Part shown: positions 35,076 to 43,397 of the stretch, in pieces | Layout of the letters: each line of letters begins with the position of its first letter | Numbering within the stretch: the first letter of the stretch is position 1 | The notes under the pieces: generated by a model | Seen by the model: only the letters and a program-made list of their open reading frames with translations | Told to the model about the DNA's origin: nothing | The model's database searches: none | DNA from: Roseicella sp. DB1501 | Lineage (GTDB): Bacteria > Pseudomonadota > Alphaproteobacteria > Acetobacterales > Acetobacteraceae | Reading direction: 5' to 3' | Assembly (NCBI RefSeq): GCF_013112485.1 | Contig: NZ_JABFHG010000003.1 | Location: 310,001 to 374,000, forward strand | DNA: 64,000 bases | Position numbers and translations under genes: made by a program

Positions 35076-35887
35076 GCGGCCTCGCCTTCGGCCGGCGCCA
35101 CGCGGCGCTTCCCCGCGCCCGCCTGGCCGGCGCCGTCCTCCTGCTGCTCCTGCTGGGCTTCGGCCTGCTCGGGCCATGGCTGATCGAGGCCGACCCCGCG
35201 CGGCAGGACCTCACGGCGTCACTCGCCCCGCCGGGCGCGCGCTTCCTGCTCGGCGCCGACCATCTCGGCCGCAGCATGCTGGCGCGCCTCGCCCATGCCG
35301 TGCGGCTGTCCTTCCTGTTGAGCGGGCTGACCGTCGCCGCCGCCGGCCTGCTCGGCACGGTGCTGGGGCTTCTCGCCGCCTGGGAGGGTGGCTGGCTGGA
35401 TCGCGGGCTGAGCCTGCTCGCGGATACCGTGCTGGCCCTGCCCGGGCTGCTGCTCGTGCTGCTGGTGATCGCCTTCGCGCCGGGGCAGATCCTGCCGCTC
35501 GCCTGCGGCATCGCCCTCGCCCTGTGGGTGGAATTCTTCCGGGTGACGCGCGCCCAGGCGCGCAGCCTGCTGGCGCGGCCGCATGTGGAGGCGGCCCGGC
35601 TGCTCGGCTTCGGCCGGGCCTATATCCTGCGGCACCTCATCCTGCCGGAGCTGGCGCCCATCCTGCTCACCCTCGCGGGGTTCGGGATCGGCGGGGTGAT
35701 CCTCACCATCGCCACGCTCAGCTTCATCAGCATCGGCCTGAGGCCCCCGACGGCCGAGCTCGGCGGCATGACCAGCGAGATGCTGCCCTATCTCGCCGAG
35801 GCGCCGTTCCAGGCCCTGCTGCCGAGCCTGTTCGTCGCGTTGGCCGTCCTGGCCTGCCATCTCCTCGCCGGGGGCCGCCCGCGATGA
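35072..35887 (+). CDS. ABC permease 2, OppC/NikC type
   Basis: A 271-residue membrane protein that begins with a GTG overlapping the first permease stop. The OppC/NikC blocks are visible: GARFLLGADHLGRSMLARLA, the EAA loop EAARLLGFGRAYILRHLILP, and TLSFISIGLRPPTAELGGM. It pairs with permease 1. The ATPase gene begins within its last four bases. The hydrophobic segments number about six. Confidence 0.93.
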   Translation: MSGLAFGRRHAALPRARLAGAVLLLLLLGFGLLGPWLIEADPARQDLTASLAPPGARFLLGADHLGRSMLARLAHAVRLSFLLSGLTVAAAGLLGTVLGLLAAWEGGWLDRGLSLLADTVLALPGLLLVLLVIAFAPGQILPLACGIALALWVEFFRVTRAQARSLLARPHVEAARLLGFGRAYILRHLILPELAPILLTLAGFGIGGVILTIATLSFISIGLRPPTAELGGMTSEMLPYLAEAPFQALLPSLFVALAVLACHLLAGGRPR

Positions 35888-37314
35888 GCGGTCATGTCCA
35901 ACTCCGCGGCCTGACGGTGCGGGCCGCCGATGGCACGCCGCTCGTCGAGAACCTGTCGCTCGCGGCACGGCCCGGCACGCCCCTGGTGCTGCTCGGCGAG
36001 ACCGGGTCGGGCAAGTCGCTGGTGCTGCAGGCCATCATGGGCGCCTTGCCGCCTCGCCTGCGGCGCACCGGCGAGGTGGTGCTGGACGGGCAGCCGCTGC
36101 CGGAGGGGCGGGCGCGGCGCGGCCTCTGGGGCCGCAGGATCGCGCTGCTGCCGCAGGAGCCCTGGCTGGCGCTCGACCCGACCATGCGGGCGCTGGCGCA
36201 GGTCGCCGAGGTCTGCCGCCTGGTGCGGGGGATGCCGCCGCCAGCCTCGCGCGCCGAAGCGGAGCGGCTGCTGCGGGATCTCGGGCTCGAGGGCGTCGCC
36301 CGCCTCTATCCCTTCCAGCTTTCCGGCGGCATGGCGCAACGCCTCGCCCTGGCCGTGCTGCGGGCCGCGGACGCGCCGCTGCTGCTGGCGGACGAGCCGA
36401 CCAAGGGGCTCGATGCGGAGCGGCGGGACGAGGCGGCGCTGCGTTTGCGCGACGAGGCCGGGCGGGGGCGGACCGTCATCGCCGTGACGCATGACATCGG
36501 CGTCGCGCGCATCCTGGGCGGCCATCTCGCCGTCATGCTGGAGGGCCAGGTCGTCGAGCAGGGGCCGGCGGAGCGGCTGCTGGCCCGCCCCGCGCAGGAT
36601 TACACCCGCCGGCTCGTCGCGGCGGAGCCGGCCCAGTGGCCGATGCCATCCGCCGCGCCGCGCCGCCCGGCGGGCGAGGCCGTCGTCGCGGCGCGTCGCC
36701 TCGGCAAGCGCTTCCAGGGGCGTGCCGTGCTGGAGGACGTCGATATCGCGGTCGGGCGCGGCGAGACGGTGGCCGTCCTCGGCCCGAGCGGCTGCGGCAA
36801 GACGACGCTCGGCGACCTGCTGCTCGGCCTGCTTCGCCCGAGCCAGGGCGAGGTGCGGCGCCTCGCCGGCCTCGCCCCTTGGCGCTTCCAGAAGCTGTAC
36901 CAGGACCCGCCGAGCGCCTTCGCCCCGCATCAGAGCATGCGCGAGGCCCTGCGCCATCTCGGGCGGCGGCATGGCCTGGCGCCCGCCGTCTTCGGCGGGC
37001 TGCTCGACCGCCTGCGCCTGCCGCCGGCGCTGCTCGACCGGCGCCCGGCGGAGCTGTCCGGGGGCGAGTTGCAGCGATTTGCCCTGCTGCGCGCCCTGGC
37101 GCTCGATCCGGTCTTCCTCTTCGCGGACGAGCCGACATCGCGCCTCGATCCGATCACCCAGCGGGAGGTCGCGCTGCTGCTGCGCGAGCTGGTCACCGAG
37201 CGCGATCTGGGCCTGCTCCTCGTCACGCATGACGCCGCGCTGGCCCGGCGGATGGCCGATCGCGTCTTCACCATCGAGGCGGCGAGGCTGTCCCCGGCAG
37301 GCTGCGCGGGCTGA
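35884..37314 (+). CDS. fused double ABC ATPase, OppDF/NikDE type
   Basis: A 476-residue protein with two complete ATPase halves. First half: Walker A GETGSGKSL (about residues 40-48), signature [14 protein letters not shown], Walker B LLLADEPTKGLD. Second half from about residue 265: Walker A GPSGCGKTT, signature LSGGELQRFALLRAL, Walker B LFADEPTSRLD. Most relatives encode these as two genes (NikD/NikE, DppD/DppF), so the fusion is a modest peculiarity. It energises the two permeases encoded just upstream and closes the five-gene run that begins with the TonB receptor. Confidence 0.93.
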   Translation: MSGHVQLRGLTVRAADGTPLVENLSLAARPGTPLVLLGETGSGKSLVLQAIMGALPPRLRRTGEVVLDGQPLPEGRARRGLWGRRIALLPQEPWLALDPTMRALAQVAEVCRLVRGMPPPASRAEAERLLRDLGLEGVARLYPFQLSGGMAQRLALAVLRAADAPLLLADEPTKGLDAERRDEAALRLRDEAGRGRTVIAVTHDIGVARILGGHLAVMLEGQVVEQGPAERLLARPAQDYTRRLVAAEPAQWPMPSAAPRRPAGEAVVAARRLGKRFQGRAVLEDVDIAVGRGETVAVLGPSGCGKTTLGDLLLGLLRPSQGEVRRLAGLAPWRFQKLYQDPPSAFAPHQSMREALRHLGRRHGLAPAVFGGLLDRLRLPPALLDRRPAELSGGELQRFALLRALALDPVFLFADEPTSRLDPITQREVALLLRELVTERDLGLLLVTHDAALARRMADRVFTIEAARLSPAGCAG

Positions 37315-37340
37315 GGCGCGGCCGATCGGCGCGAAGGCCC

Positions 37341-37356
37341 GGAACCGGCGGGTTCC
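37341..37356 (+). terminator. weak hairpin after the importer operon
   Basis: GGAACC and GGTTCC pair around GGCG, 26 bases past the ATPase stop. There is no T tract directly after. It may terminate the TonB receptor operon. Confidence 0.35.
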
Positions 37357-37390
37357 AGGCAGGGGCGATGGGGGAAGGGGGCCTCCTCCG

Positions 37391-37430
37391 CGCTTTTTCA
37401 GTGTTCCCACCCCAAGCGATCACGCTCTAG
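37391..37430 (-). repeat. paired-hairpin repeat, family 1, partial copy D
   Basis: Read on the minus strand this begins CTAGAGCGTGATCGCTTGGG and matches the first 39 bases of copies A, B and C with a few differences, then stops after AGCG. The second hairpin is absent, so it is a truncated element. It lies 26 bases before the flavin oxidoreductase start. Confidence 0.75.
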
Positions 37431-37456
37431 GCTCCTTGGGTCAGGGGGAAGCCGGC

Positions 37457-38467
37457 GTGCAGTTCGGGATCTTCGATCAGAACGACATCCCGGCGACGGA
37501 GCCCGGCAGCGCCGACCTCGCCGCGCATCTCGAGACGCGGCTCCACCTGGCCGCCTTCTACGATGCCGCCGGCTTCGACCGCTACCATGTCAGCGAGCAC
37601 CATGCGACGCCGCTTTCGGCGACGCCCGCGACCGGCGCCTGGCTCGGCGCCGTGGCGCAGCGCACGCGCCGCATCCGCCTCGGGCCGCTGGTCTATATCC
37701 TGCCGCTGCGCCACCCGCTGCAGCTCGCCGAGGAGGTCTGCCTGCTCGACCAGATGAGCGGCGGGCGCTTCGAGCTCGGCATCGGCCGCGGCGTCTCGCC
37801 CTTCGAGCTCGGCTATCACGGTGTCGATGCCGCGGCGAGCCCGGCCATGCTGCAGGAAGGGCTGGCACTGCTGCTCAAGGCGCTGACCGAGGAGGAGGTC
37901 AGTTTCGCGGGCCGCTTCTGGCAGTGCCGGGAGGTGCCGGTGGTGCTGCGGCCGCGGCAGCGCCCGCATCCGCCGCTCTGGATGCCGAGCGCGACCGTCG
38001 AGCATGCGGCGCGCGCCGCGGCGGCGGGCGCCGCCACCGTCTGCAATGCCCCGGTCGGCCGGGTCGCCGAGATCGTCGCGCGTTACCGCGCCGAATGGCG
38101 GCGGCCGGACCCCATGCCCTGCCTCGGCCTCTCCCGCGCCCTGGTGCTCGCCGAGAGCGCGGCCGAGGCGCGGGCGGTGGCGCGCCGCGCCTGGCGGGTG
38201 CATGCGACGAACTTCCTCCGGCTCTGGCGGCGGCATGGCGCGCAACCGGCGACGGCGCAGATGACCGAGGATTTCGACGCGGCCGAGGCGGCCGGCCTCG
38301 CCTTCGCCGGCACCCCGGCGATGATCCGCGACGCGCTGCGGGCCCAGGTTGCGGCGACCGGGGTGAACTACCTGGTCAGCCGCTTCGCCTTCGGTGACCA
38401 GGACGAGGCGGAGATGCTGCGCTCGGCCAGTCTGTTCGCCCGCGAGGTGATGCCGGCCCTGGCCTGA
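37457..38467 (+). CDS. LLM class flavin-dependent oxidoreductase
   Basis: A 336-residue luciferase-like TIM barrel: QFGIFDQNDIPATEPGS at the start, GFDRYHVSEHHATPLSATPA near residue 45, then LGPLVYILPLRHPLQLAEEV, DQMSGGRFELGIGRGVSPFE and QRPHPPLWMPSATVEHA. Such enzymes use FMN (or F420) to oxidise small organic substrates; the substrate is unknown. The start is a GTG preceded by GGGGGAAG. A beta-lactamase-fold hydrolase gene follows at 32 bases and may be co-transcribed. Confidence 0.9.
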   Translation: MQFGIFDQNDIPATEPGSADLAAHLETRLHLAAFYDAAGFDRYHVSEHHATPLSATPATGAWLGAVAQRTRRIRLGPLVYILPLRHPLQLAEEVCLLDQMSGGRFELGIGRGVSPFELGYHGVDAAASPAMLQEGLALLLKALTEEEVSFAGRFWQCREVPVVLRPRQRPHPPLWMPSATVEHAARAAAAGAATVCNAPVGRVAEIVARYRAEWRRPDPMPCLGLSRALVLAESAAEARAVARRAWRVHATNFLRLWRRHGAQPATAQMTEDFDAAEAAGLAFAGTPAMIRDALRAQVAATGVNYLVSRFAFGDQDEAEMLRSASLFAREVMPALA

Positions 38468-38499
38468 TGCCAAGCCAAACGAAACAGGAGGACGGTCCG

Positions 38500-39651
38500 A
38501 TGAGCTTTCCGCTGGCGGAATCCAACCCCGAGGCGCTCGGCCTCGACCCGCGGCCGCTGGGCCGGCTCTGCGCCCTGATCGAGCGGCACATCGCCGAGGG
38601 GCAGCATCCCGGCGCCCAGGTCGCCCTCGCCCGCCATGGCAGGCTGGCGCTGTTCCGCAGCTTCGGCCGGGCGCGGGTGGCGCCCGACCGGCCGGCGGAC
38701 GACCGCAGCCTGTTCCTGATGTATTCCAACACCAAGGTGGTCACCGCCGCGGCGGTCTGGCTGCTGGCGGAGGAGGGGCTGCTCCGCTTCACCGATACGG
38801 TGGCGCAGCACCTTCCGGGCTTCGCCGCCAACGGCAAGGGCGAGGTCACCATCCTGCAGCTGCTGACGCATCAGGGCGGCTTCCCCTCCGCCGTGGTGCC
38901 GCCGGAGATCATGGGCGACCATGAGGCGGTGCGGCGCGCGGTCTGCGGCTTCACCCTGGAATGGACGCCCGGCAGCAAGGTCCGCTACCACCCGGCCTCG
39001 GCGCATTGGGTCGCAGCGATGCTGATCGAGGCCGTGACCGGGCAGGACTTCCGGCAGGTGATCCGCGATCGCATCCTCGCCCCGCTCGGGCTGCAGGAGG
39101 AGGTCTTCGTCGGCCTGCCCGAGGCCGAGCATGGCCGCGCCGTCGACATCTACGATCCGCCCGCCGATGGCCGCTTCCCGCCGCGCGAGGGCGAGAACCA
39201 CCCGCTGCACCACCTGGCGGGCATCCCCGGCGGCGGCGGCTACGGCACCGCCCGCGGCATGGCGGCCTTCTACCAGATGCTGGCGCAGGGCGGGGTGCTG
39301 GGCGGGGTGCGGCTGTTCTCGCCGCGGCTCATCGCCTTCGTCACCCGCAATTTCACCGGCGACCGCATCGACGAGTATATGGGCCTGCCGATGTGCCGCG
39401 GGATCGGGCCGCATTCGCGGGGCGAGCATCCGGTGGCGCGCGGCCTCGGCGCCATCGCGCATCCGCGGGTCTTCGGCCATGGCGGCGTCGGCTCCTCCTA
39501 TTGCTGGGCGGACCCGACCAGCGGGGTGAGCTTCGCCTTCTTCTCGAATTGCCGGCAGACCGAGGAATTCCACAACCGCCGGATGGATATCCTCTCCAAC
39601 CTGGCACATGCCGCCATCCTGCCCGGGCCGGAGGAGGGTGCCGGCGGATAG
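38500..39651 (+). CDS. beta-lactamase-fold serine hydrolase
   Basis: A 383-residue member of the class C beta-lactamase / esterase / D-aminopeptidase superfamily. The SxxK nucleophile motif is SNTK in MYSNTKVVTAAAVWLLAEEG. The second motif position is a Tyr in VRYHPASAHWVAAMLIE, and the HGG motif is in FGHGGVGSSYCWADP. Cytoplasmic or exported cannot be told, as no signal peptide is seen. Members hydrolyse esters or small peptides more often than beta-lactams. I chose the ATG at 38500 because GGAGG precedes it; an in-frame ATG at 38467 overlaps the upstream stop but has no ribosome site. Confidence 0.88.
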   Translation: MSFPLAESNPEALGLDPRPLGRLCALIERHIAEGQHPGAQVALARHGRLALFRSFGRARVAPDRPADDRSLFLMYSNTKVVTAAAVWLLAEEGLLRFTDTVAQHLPGFAANGKGEVTILQLLTHQGGFPSAVVPPEIMGDHEAVRRAVCGFTLEWTPGSKVRYHPASAHWVAAMLIEAVTGQDFRQVIRDRILAPLGLQEEVFVGLPEAEHGRAVDIYDPPADGRFPPREGENHPLHHLAGIPGGGGYGTARGMAAFYQMLAQGGVLGGVRLFSPRLIAFVTRNFTGDRIDEYMGLPMCRGIGPHSRGEHPVARGLGAIAHPRVFGHGGVGSSYCWADPTSGVSFAFFSNCRQTEEFHNRRMDILSNLAHAAILPGPEEGAGG

Positions 39652-39736
39652 CGGGGCGGGGGCGGCCTCCCGGCGGGTTCGGAAGGCCCTGCCCGGAGCG
39701 TGAAACCACCCGCTGCGGCGGCCAGCAGGGGGGATA

Positions 39737-39765
39737 ATGACACCCTCGCGCCCGAATGCTATAGT
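39737..39765 (+). promoter_or_regulatory. strong sigma-70-like promoter of the CarD-family gene
   Basis: ATGACA (39737-39742) and TATAGT (39760-39765) are 17 bases apart, each matching the consensus at five of six positions. Transcription would begin near 39772, leaving a leader of about 180 bases before the start at 39951. The remaining 39652-39950 stretch shows no convincing gene. Confidence 0.6.
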
Positions 39766-39950
39766 TTCAATCCCTTGGCAATGCGGGCCGCATCCGGCGT
39801 GCGGCCGCCGGCGGAACCATTTGCGGAATTCGGCATGGGCAGTGAACCCGACAGGGTCTCCCTCGATGGAATCGCCGGGATACCCTCGTCCAACAGGCCA
39901 ATGACCTCAGGATTCCGGAGAAGCGACCTGCCGCAGGAGGTGCGTCCGCA

Positions 39951-41243
39951 ATGAAGGCACAAGCCAGCGGCAAGCAGGCCGGCCCGCGCAGCCCCGCGAA
40001 GCGGCCGGCCGCGAAGGCCTCGAAGCCGGCGGCCAAGCCGAAGCCGCCGGTCGAGGCCCGCCGCAACGCAGCGTCGAAGCCCGCCAAGGCCAGCCCGAAG
40101 CCGGCGGCCCGGCCGGCGCCGAAGGCTGCGGCCAAGCCGGTCAGCCGCGCCGCGCCGGCGACCAAGCCCGCCACCAAGGCGGCGCCCGCCCGGCCCGTCG
40201 CCAAGCCGGCGCCGCAACCGGCCCGTCGCGCCGCGTCGCCGGCCTCGGCCAGGCCCGCGCCTGCCCCATCCCCTGCCCCTGCGCCCGCCAAATCTCCCGC
40301 CTCGAAGTCCGCGCTGGCCGTTGCTGCGAAGCCGGCCCCCGCGAAGCCCGCGGCCAAGGCACCCGCTGCGACCCCCGTCTCGGCCAAGGCCCTGGCTGCC
40401 GGTGCCGTTCCGCCCGCATCGCCGCCCGCCGGGTCCACCGCCCTGTCCGCCATGCCCAAACCTGCCATGCACAAGCCGGTCGCATCCGCGGCTGCCGGTC
40501 GGGCGGCCGAGGCTGGCCGCGCGACTGCCGCGCAGCTCGCACCGTCCACTCCTCTGGCCACCCCCTTGGCCACCTCTTCGCCCGCCCCGGCCCCGCCGGC
40601 GGCGACGAAGCCTGCGCCGCCCGGCCTTGCCGAGGCGCAGGCAGCCCCTCCGCTTCCCGCCGCCGTGCCGCGGGTCGGCTCGCCGGGACATTCCCCGGCC
40701 GCTCCCGGCCGCGTTGGCGGGCCTCATTCACCCCCTCCGAGACAGCCTGCGAAACCAGTGGAATTCAAGACCGGCGACCATGTCGTCTACCCGACCCACG
40801 GGGTCGGGACCGTTCAGGGCATCGAATCGATGTCCGCCGCGGGTCATACCCTTCAGGTGATCGTCGTGACCTTCGACGAGAACCGCATGACGCTGCGCGT
40901 CCCGGTCAACAAGGCGGCCTCTTCCGGCCTGCGCAAGCTGGCGACCGACGGCGCGATGAAGGACGCTCTCGACACGTTGCGCGGCAAGGCGCGCATCAAG
41001 CGCACCATGTGGTCGCGGCGCGCCCAGGAATACGAGGCGAAGATCAACTCCGGCGACCCGGTGGCGATCGCCGAGGTGGTGCGCGACCTGCACCGCAATG
41101 CCGGGCAGCCCGACCAGTCCTTCTCCGAGCGGCAGATCTACGAGCAGGCGATGGACCGCCTCGCCGCCGAGCTCGCCGCCATCGACCGCACCGACAAGGT
41201 GCAGGCGACCGACAAGCTGCTGCTGCACCTGAAGCAGGGCTGA
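39951..41243 (+). CDS. CarD-family transcription regulator with long Ala/Pro/Lys N-terminal tail
   Basis: A 430-residue protein. Residues about 265-430 are a CarD/CdnL domain: VEFKTGDHVVYPTHGVGTVQ, then DENRMTLRVPVNKAASSGLR, and a helical C-terminal part (RRAQEYEAKINSGDPVAIAE). CarD proteins bind the RNA polymerase beta subunit and stabilise open complexes, notably at rRNA promoters. The first 265 residues are low-complexity, built from AAKPA/KPAPK-like units, resembling histone H1-type or basic disordered tails. Usual CdnL proteins are about 160-190 residues, so the tail is the odd part. GCAGGAGG lies upstream of the ATG. Confidence 0.9.
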   Translation: MKAQASGKQAGPRSPAKRPAAKASKPAAKPKPPVEARRNAASKPAKASPKPAARPAPKAAAKPVSRAAPATKPATKAAPARPVAKPAPQPARRAASPASARPAPAPSPAPAPAKSPASKSALAVAAKPAPAKPAAKAPAATPVSAKALAAGAVPPASPPAGSTALSAMPKPAMHKPVASAAAGRAAEAGRATAAQLAPSTPLATPLATSSPAPAPPAATKPAPPGLAEAQAAPPLPAAVPRVGSPGHSPAAPGRVGGPHSPPPRQPAKPVEFKTGDHVVYPTHGVGTVQGIESMSAAGHTLQVIVVTFDENRMTLRVPVNKAASSGLRKLATDGAMKDALDTLRGKARIKRTMWSRRAQEYEAKINSGDPVAIAEVVRDLHRNAGQPDQSFSERQIYEQAMDRLAAELAAIDRTDKVQATDKLLLHLKQG

Positions 41244-41249
41244 GCGCGA

Positions 41250-41273
41250 CGGATCGGCCTTCCGGCCGGTCCG
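41250..41273 (+). terminator. hairpin after the CarD-family gene
   Basis: CGGATCGGCC and GGCCGGTCCG pair around TTCC (ten pairs with one U-G), seven bases past the stop. It can also serve the converging MFS gene. There is no long T run. Confidence 0.5.
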
Positions 41274-41322
41274 ACAAACCTGAAACAAGCCTGCGCCTCG
41301 CTCATCCCGGCGCGGCGTTCCC

Positions 41323-42543
41323 TCAGGCCGGCCGCGAGCCCGGCTCGCGCCGGCCGAGCCGCAGGCTGAGCGCGAAAATGGCGGCGGCGGCCAGCGTGAA
41401 GGCCGCCGGCGCCCCGAAGCCGCCGATTGCCAGCCCCACCACCACCGGCCCGAGCGACTGGCCGCCGAAGAAGTGGCAGGCATGCAGCGCGACGGCCGAG
41501 CCCCGCGCCTCCGGCGCCACCTCGGTCACCCGCGTCTGGATGCTGTTGTGGATCATGTAGAAGCCGGTTCCGAGCACCAGCCCGGCGGCGATGAAGAGCG
41601 TCGCCGCCGGGGCGAAGCCGAAGCCGAGCAGGGCAAGGCCGGCGATCACCCCGCCCAGCCGGACCATGCGCGCCTGGCCGAGCCGGTGCAGCAGCGAGCG
41701 GGCGAGGGCGGCATAGACGAAGCCGCCGCCGCCGAAGGCGGCGACCGCGAGCCCGGCCTCGAGGCTGGCTCCCTCGCCGCTGCCGAGGCCGCGCGCCTGC
41801 AGCACCGGCGCCAGATAGGGGAAGGTGCCGAAGACCAGCATGCCCTCGACGAAGACCGAAAGGAAAAGCAGCCGCGCCGCCGGCATGCCGAGCAGCATGC
41901 GGTAGCGGCGCATCGCCTGCATGGGCTCGAAGCGCCGCCGCGGCTCGCGTGGTCCGCCGAAGGGGATGAGGAAGAGCAGGACCGCCGTGAGCAGCGCGAC
42001 GCCGCCGCAGAGCGCGAGCACGCCGCGCCAGCCGAGCACCGGCGCCAGCACCCCGGCCAGCGCCCCGCCGGCGATCTGCCCGGCGATCGAGAAGACCACC
42101 ACCCGGCTGAGCGCCACCTGCCGTTCCGCCATCGGCACCGCATCGGCGACCGAGGCGAGGGTCAGCGGCATGATGCCGCCCGCCGCGGCGCCGGTTAGGG
42201 CCCGCAGCACCGTCAGCGTGGTGAGGTCGGGCGCGAGCGGCGCGAGCAGGGCGAAGACCGAGAGCAGCAGCAGGGCGAGGCGGATGATCCGCCGCTTGCC
42301 GAGCGCATCCCCGACCGGGCCCAGGATGGGCTGGATGGCCGCGAAGGGGATGGCGAAGGCGGTGGCGAGCAGGGCCACCCGATCGGTCGAGGTGGCGAAT
42401 TCCGCGGCGATGGTCGGCACGAAGGGATCGGTCGCCCGCACGCTGAGCGCCCCCGCGAAGGCGGCGAGGCCGAGCAGGAGAATGAGGCGTCGAGCGGAGC
42501 CCGGCGCGCTGCTCGGCGTTGCGTCGGCGATCGAGGGCGGCAT
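41323..42543 (-). CDS. MFS transporter, probable drug exporter
   Basis: A 406-residue major facilitator with about 12 helices. The loop 2-3 motif appears as GPVGDALGKRRIIRLALLLL (G-x-x-x-D-x-x-G-K-R-R-x), and motif C-like glycines are in ALAGVLAPVLGWRGVLALCG, features of the 12-helix proton-driven exporter group. The substrate is unknown. The ATG at 42543 lacks a close ribosome site; the open frame upstream has no better start. It is divergent from a DUF6481 gene. Confidence 0.85.
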   Translation of the reverse strand: MPPSIADATPSSAPGSARRLILLLGLAAFAGALSVRATDPFVPTIAAEFATSTDRVALLATAFAIPFAAIQPILGPVGDALGKRRIIRLALLLLSVFALLAPLAPDLTTLTVLRALTGAAAGGIMPLTLASVADAVPMAERQVALSRVVVFSIAGQIAGGALAGVLAPVLGWRGVLALCGGVALLTAVLLFLIPFGGPREPRRRFEPMQAMRRYRMLLGMPAARLLFLSVFVEGMLVFGTFPYLAPVLQARGLGSGEGASLEAGLAVAAFGGGGFVYAALARSLLHRLGQARMVRLGGVIAGLALLGFGFAPAATLFIAAGLVLGTGFYMIHNSIQTRVTEVAPEARGSAVALHACHFFGGQSLGPVVVGLAIGGFGAPAAFTLAAAAIFALSLRLGRREPGSRPA

Positions 42544-42669
42544 CGCGGCGGTATGCGCCGCTCCCGCCAGGACGGCAAATGCCAGGCCGGCCCGCCTCGC
42601 CGCGGCACGGACATAATGCTTGCGGAACAAGGCTGGGCGGCGATGGCCGATATGCGTTAGGAAGACGCG

Positions 42670-43104
42670 ATGACTTTCCGAAGCTTCGACAACGTCAAGG
42701 ATCGGCTGGACAACCAGGCGAAGGCGAAACAGGCCCTGCTGGAGCGGTTCCGCTCCCGCCCCGCGGTCGACGACCCGGAGCGGCAGCGCAAGCTTGCCGA
42801 GCAGAAGGCGGTCGCGGAGGCGCGCGAGGCGCGCGCCGCGGTCCGTAAGGCGGAGCGGGAGGCCGAAGCCGCTCGCCGGGCCGCCGAGGCCAAGGCGAAG
42901 GCCGAGGCGGAAGCCGCTGCGGCACGCGAGCGGGCCCGGCAGGAAGCCGAGGCAAAGGCCATGGCCGCCCGCACCGAGGCCGAGCAGCATGAGCGTGCCG
43001 TCCAGCTCGACGAGGAGAAGAAGGCGCGGGCGCTGGCGCTCGCCGCCGAGCAGAAGGCCAAGCGCGACGCCCGCTATGCGGCGCGGAAAGCCCGCCAGCG
43101 CTGA
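42670..43104 (+). CDS. DUF6481-like coiled-coil protein
   Basis: A 144-residue highly charged protein beginning TFRSFDNVKDRLDNQAKAKQ, then a long Ala/Glu/Lys/Arg helix (for example EAARRAAEAKAKAEAEAAAA) and ending DARYAARKARQR. This matches the small alphaproteobacterial family DUF6481 as I recall it; the function is unknown. No signal peptide or membrane segment is present. AGGA precedes the ATG. The composition suggests a single long helix, perhaps binding nucleic acid or the ribosome, which is only a guess. Confidence 0.75.
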   Translation: MTFRSFDNVKDRLDNQAKAKQALLERFRSRPAVDDPERQRKLAEQKAVAEAREARAAVRKAEREAEAARRAAEAKAKAEAEAAAARERARQEAEAKAMAARTEAEQHERAVQLDEEKKARALALAAEQKAKRDARYAARKARQR

Positions 43105-43163
43105 GCGGTTGGGCCGCCGCAAGCGCGGTGGAATCTAAATCTTTGATTTAATGTGAATTGAAG

Positions 43164-43187
43164 CGGCCGGGCACATCCGCCCGGCCG
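43164..43187 (+). terminator. hairpin after the DUF6481-like gene
   Basis: CGGCCGGGC and GCCCGGCCG pair perfectly around ACATCC, about 60 bases past the stop; ATCAATTTT follows a few bases later. The AT-rich run before it (TAAATCTTTGATTTAATG) is itself nearly palindromic. Confidence 0.5.
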
Positions 43188-43251
43188 GCATCAATTTTGC
43201 CGCGCCCGGCAAAAGCATTGCTGCCCGTTGCCCTGCTGCGGCTACGCCGCG

Positions 43252-43358
43252 CTGGAGCGTGATCGCTTGAGGCGGACGCACCGAAAGGCGTGACTCACGC
43301 GATCAAACAGCGGCCTGGACCACGATCCGCGACCTTGTGTGAGCGGATCATGGTCTAG
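43252..43358 (+). repeat. paired-hairpin repeat, family 1, copy B
   Basis: Begins CTGGAGCGTGATCGCTTGAG and ends in GGATCATGGTCTAG, the same length and order as copy A with about a dozen differences. The linker reads GATCAAACAGCGG. Its last bases run directly into a third hairpin element (43356-43397), forming a compound array downstream of the DUF6481-like gene. Confidence 0.85.
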
Positions 43359-43397
43359 AGCATTTGCCGTGAATGCAGGTGAACGGAAAATGCTCTA
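43356..43397. repeat. single-hairpin CTAGAGC-type element
   Basis: TAGAGCATTTGCCGT pairs with ACGGAAAATGCTCTA (one mismatch) around GAATGCAGGTGA. It shares the TAGAGC...GCTCTA ends of the other two families but has a different body. On the minus strand it supplies the TAG stop of the DUF3606-like gene. Confidence 0.7.

Noticed and set aside
39700-39954. 84-codon frame ending on the CarD-family start with an ATGA overlap
   Set aside because: It contains the strong promoter inside it, its third codon positions lack the local GC bias, and no family is recognised. Treated as untranslated leader.
40200-40760. Possible tandem repeats or recombination site in the Ala/Pro/Lys coding region
   Set aside because: The nucleotide units vary freely; it reads as low-complexity coding sequence, not as a DNA repeat array.
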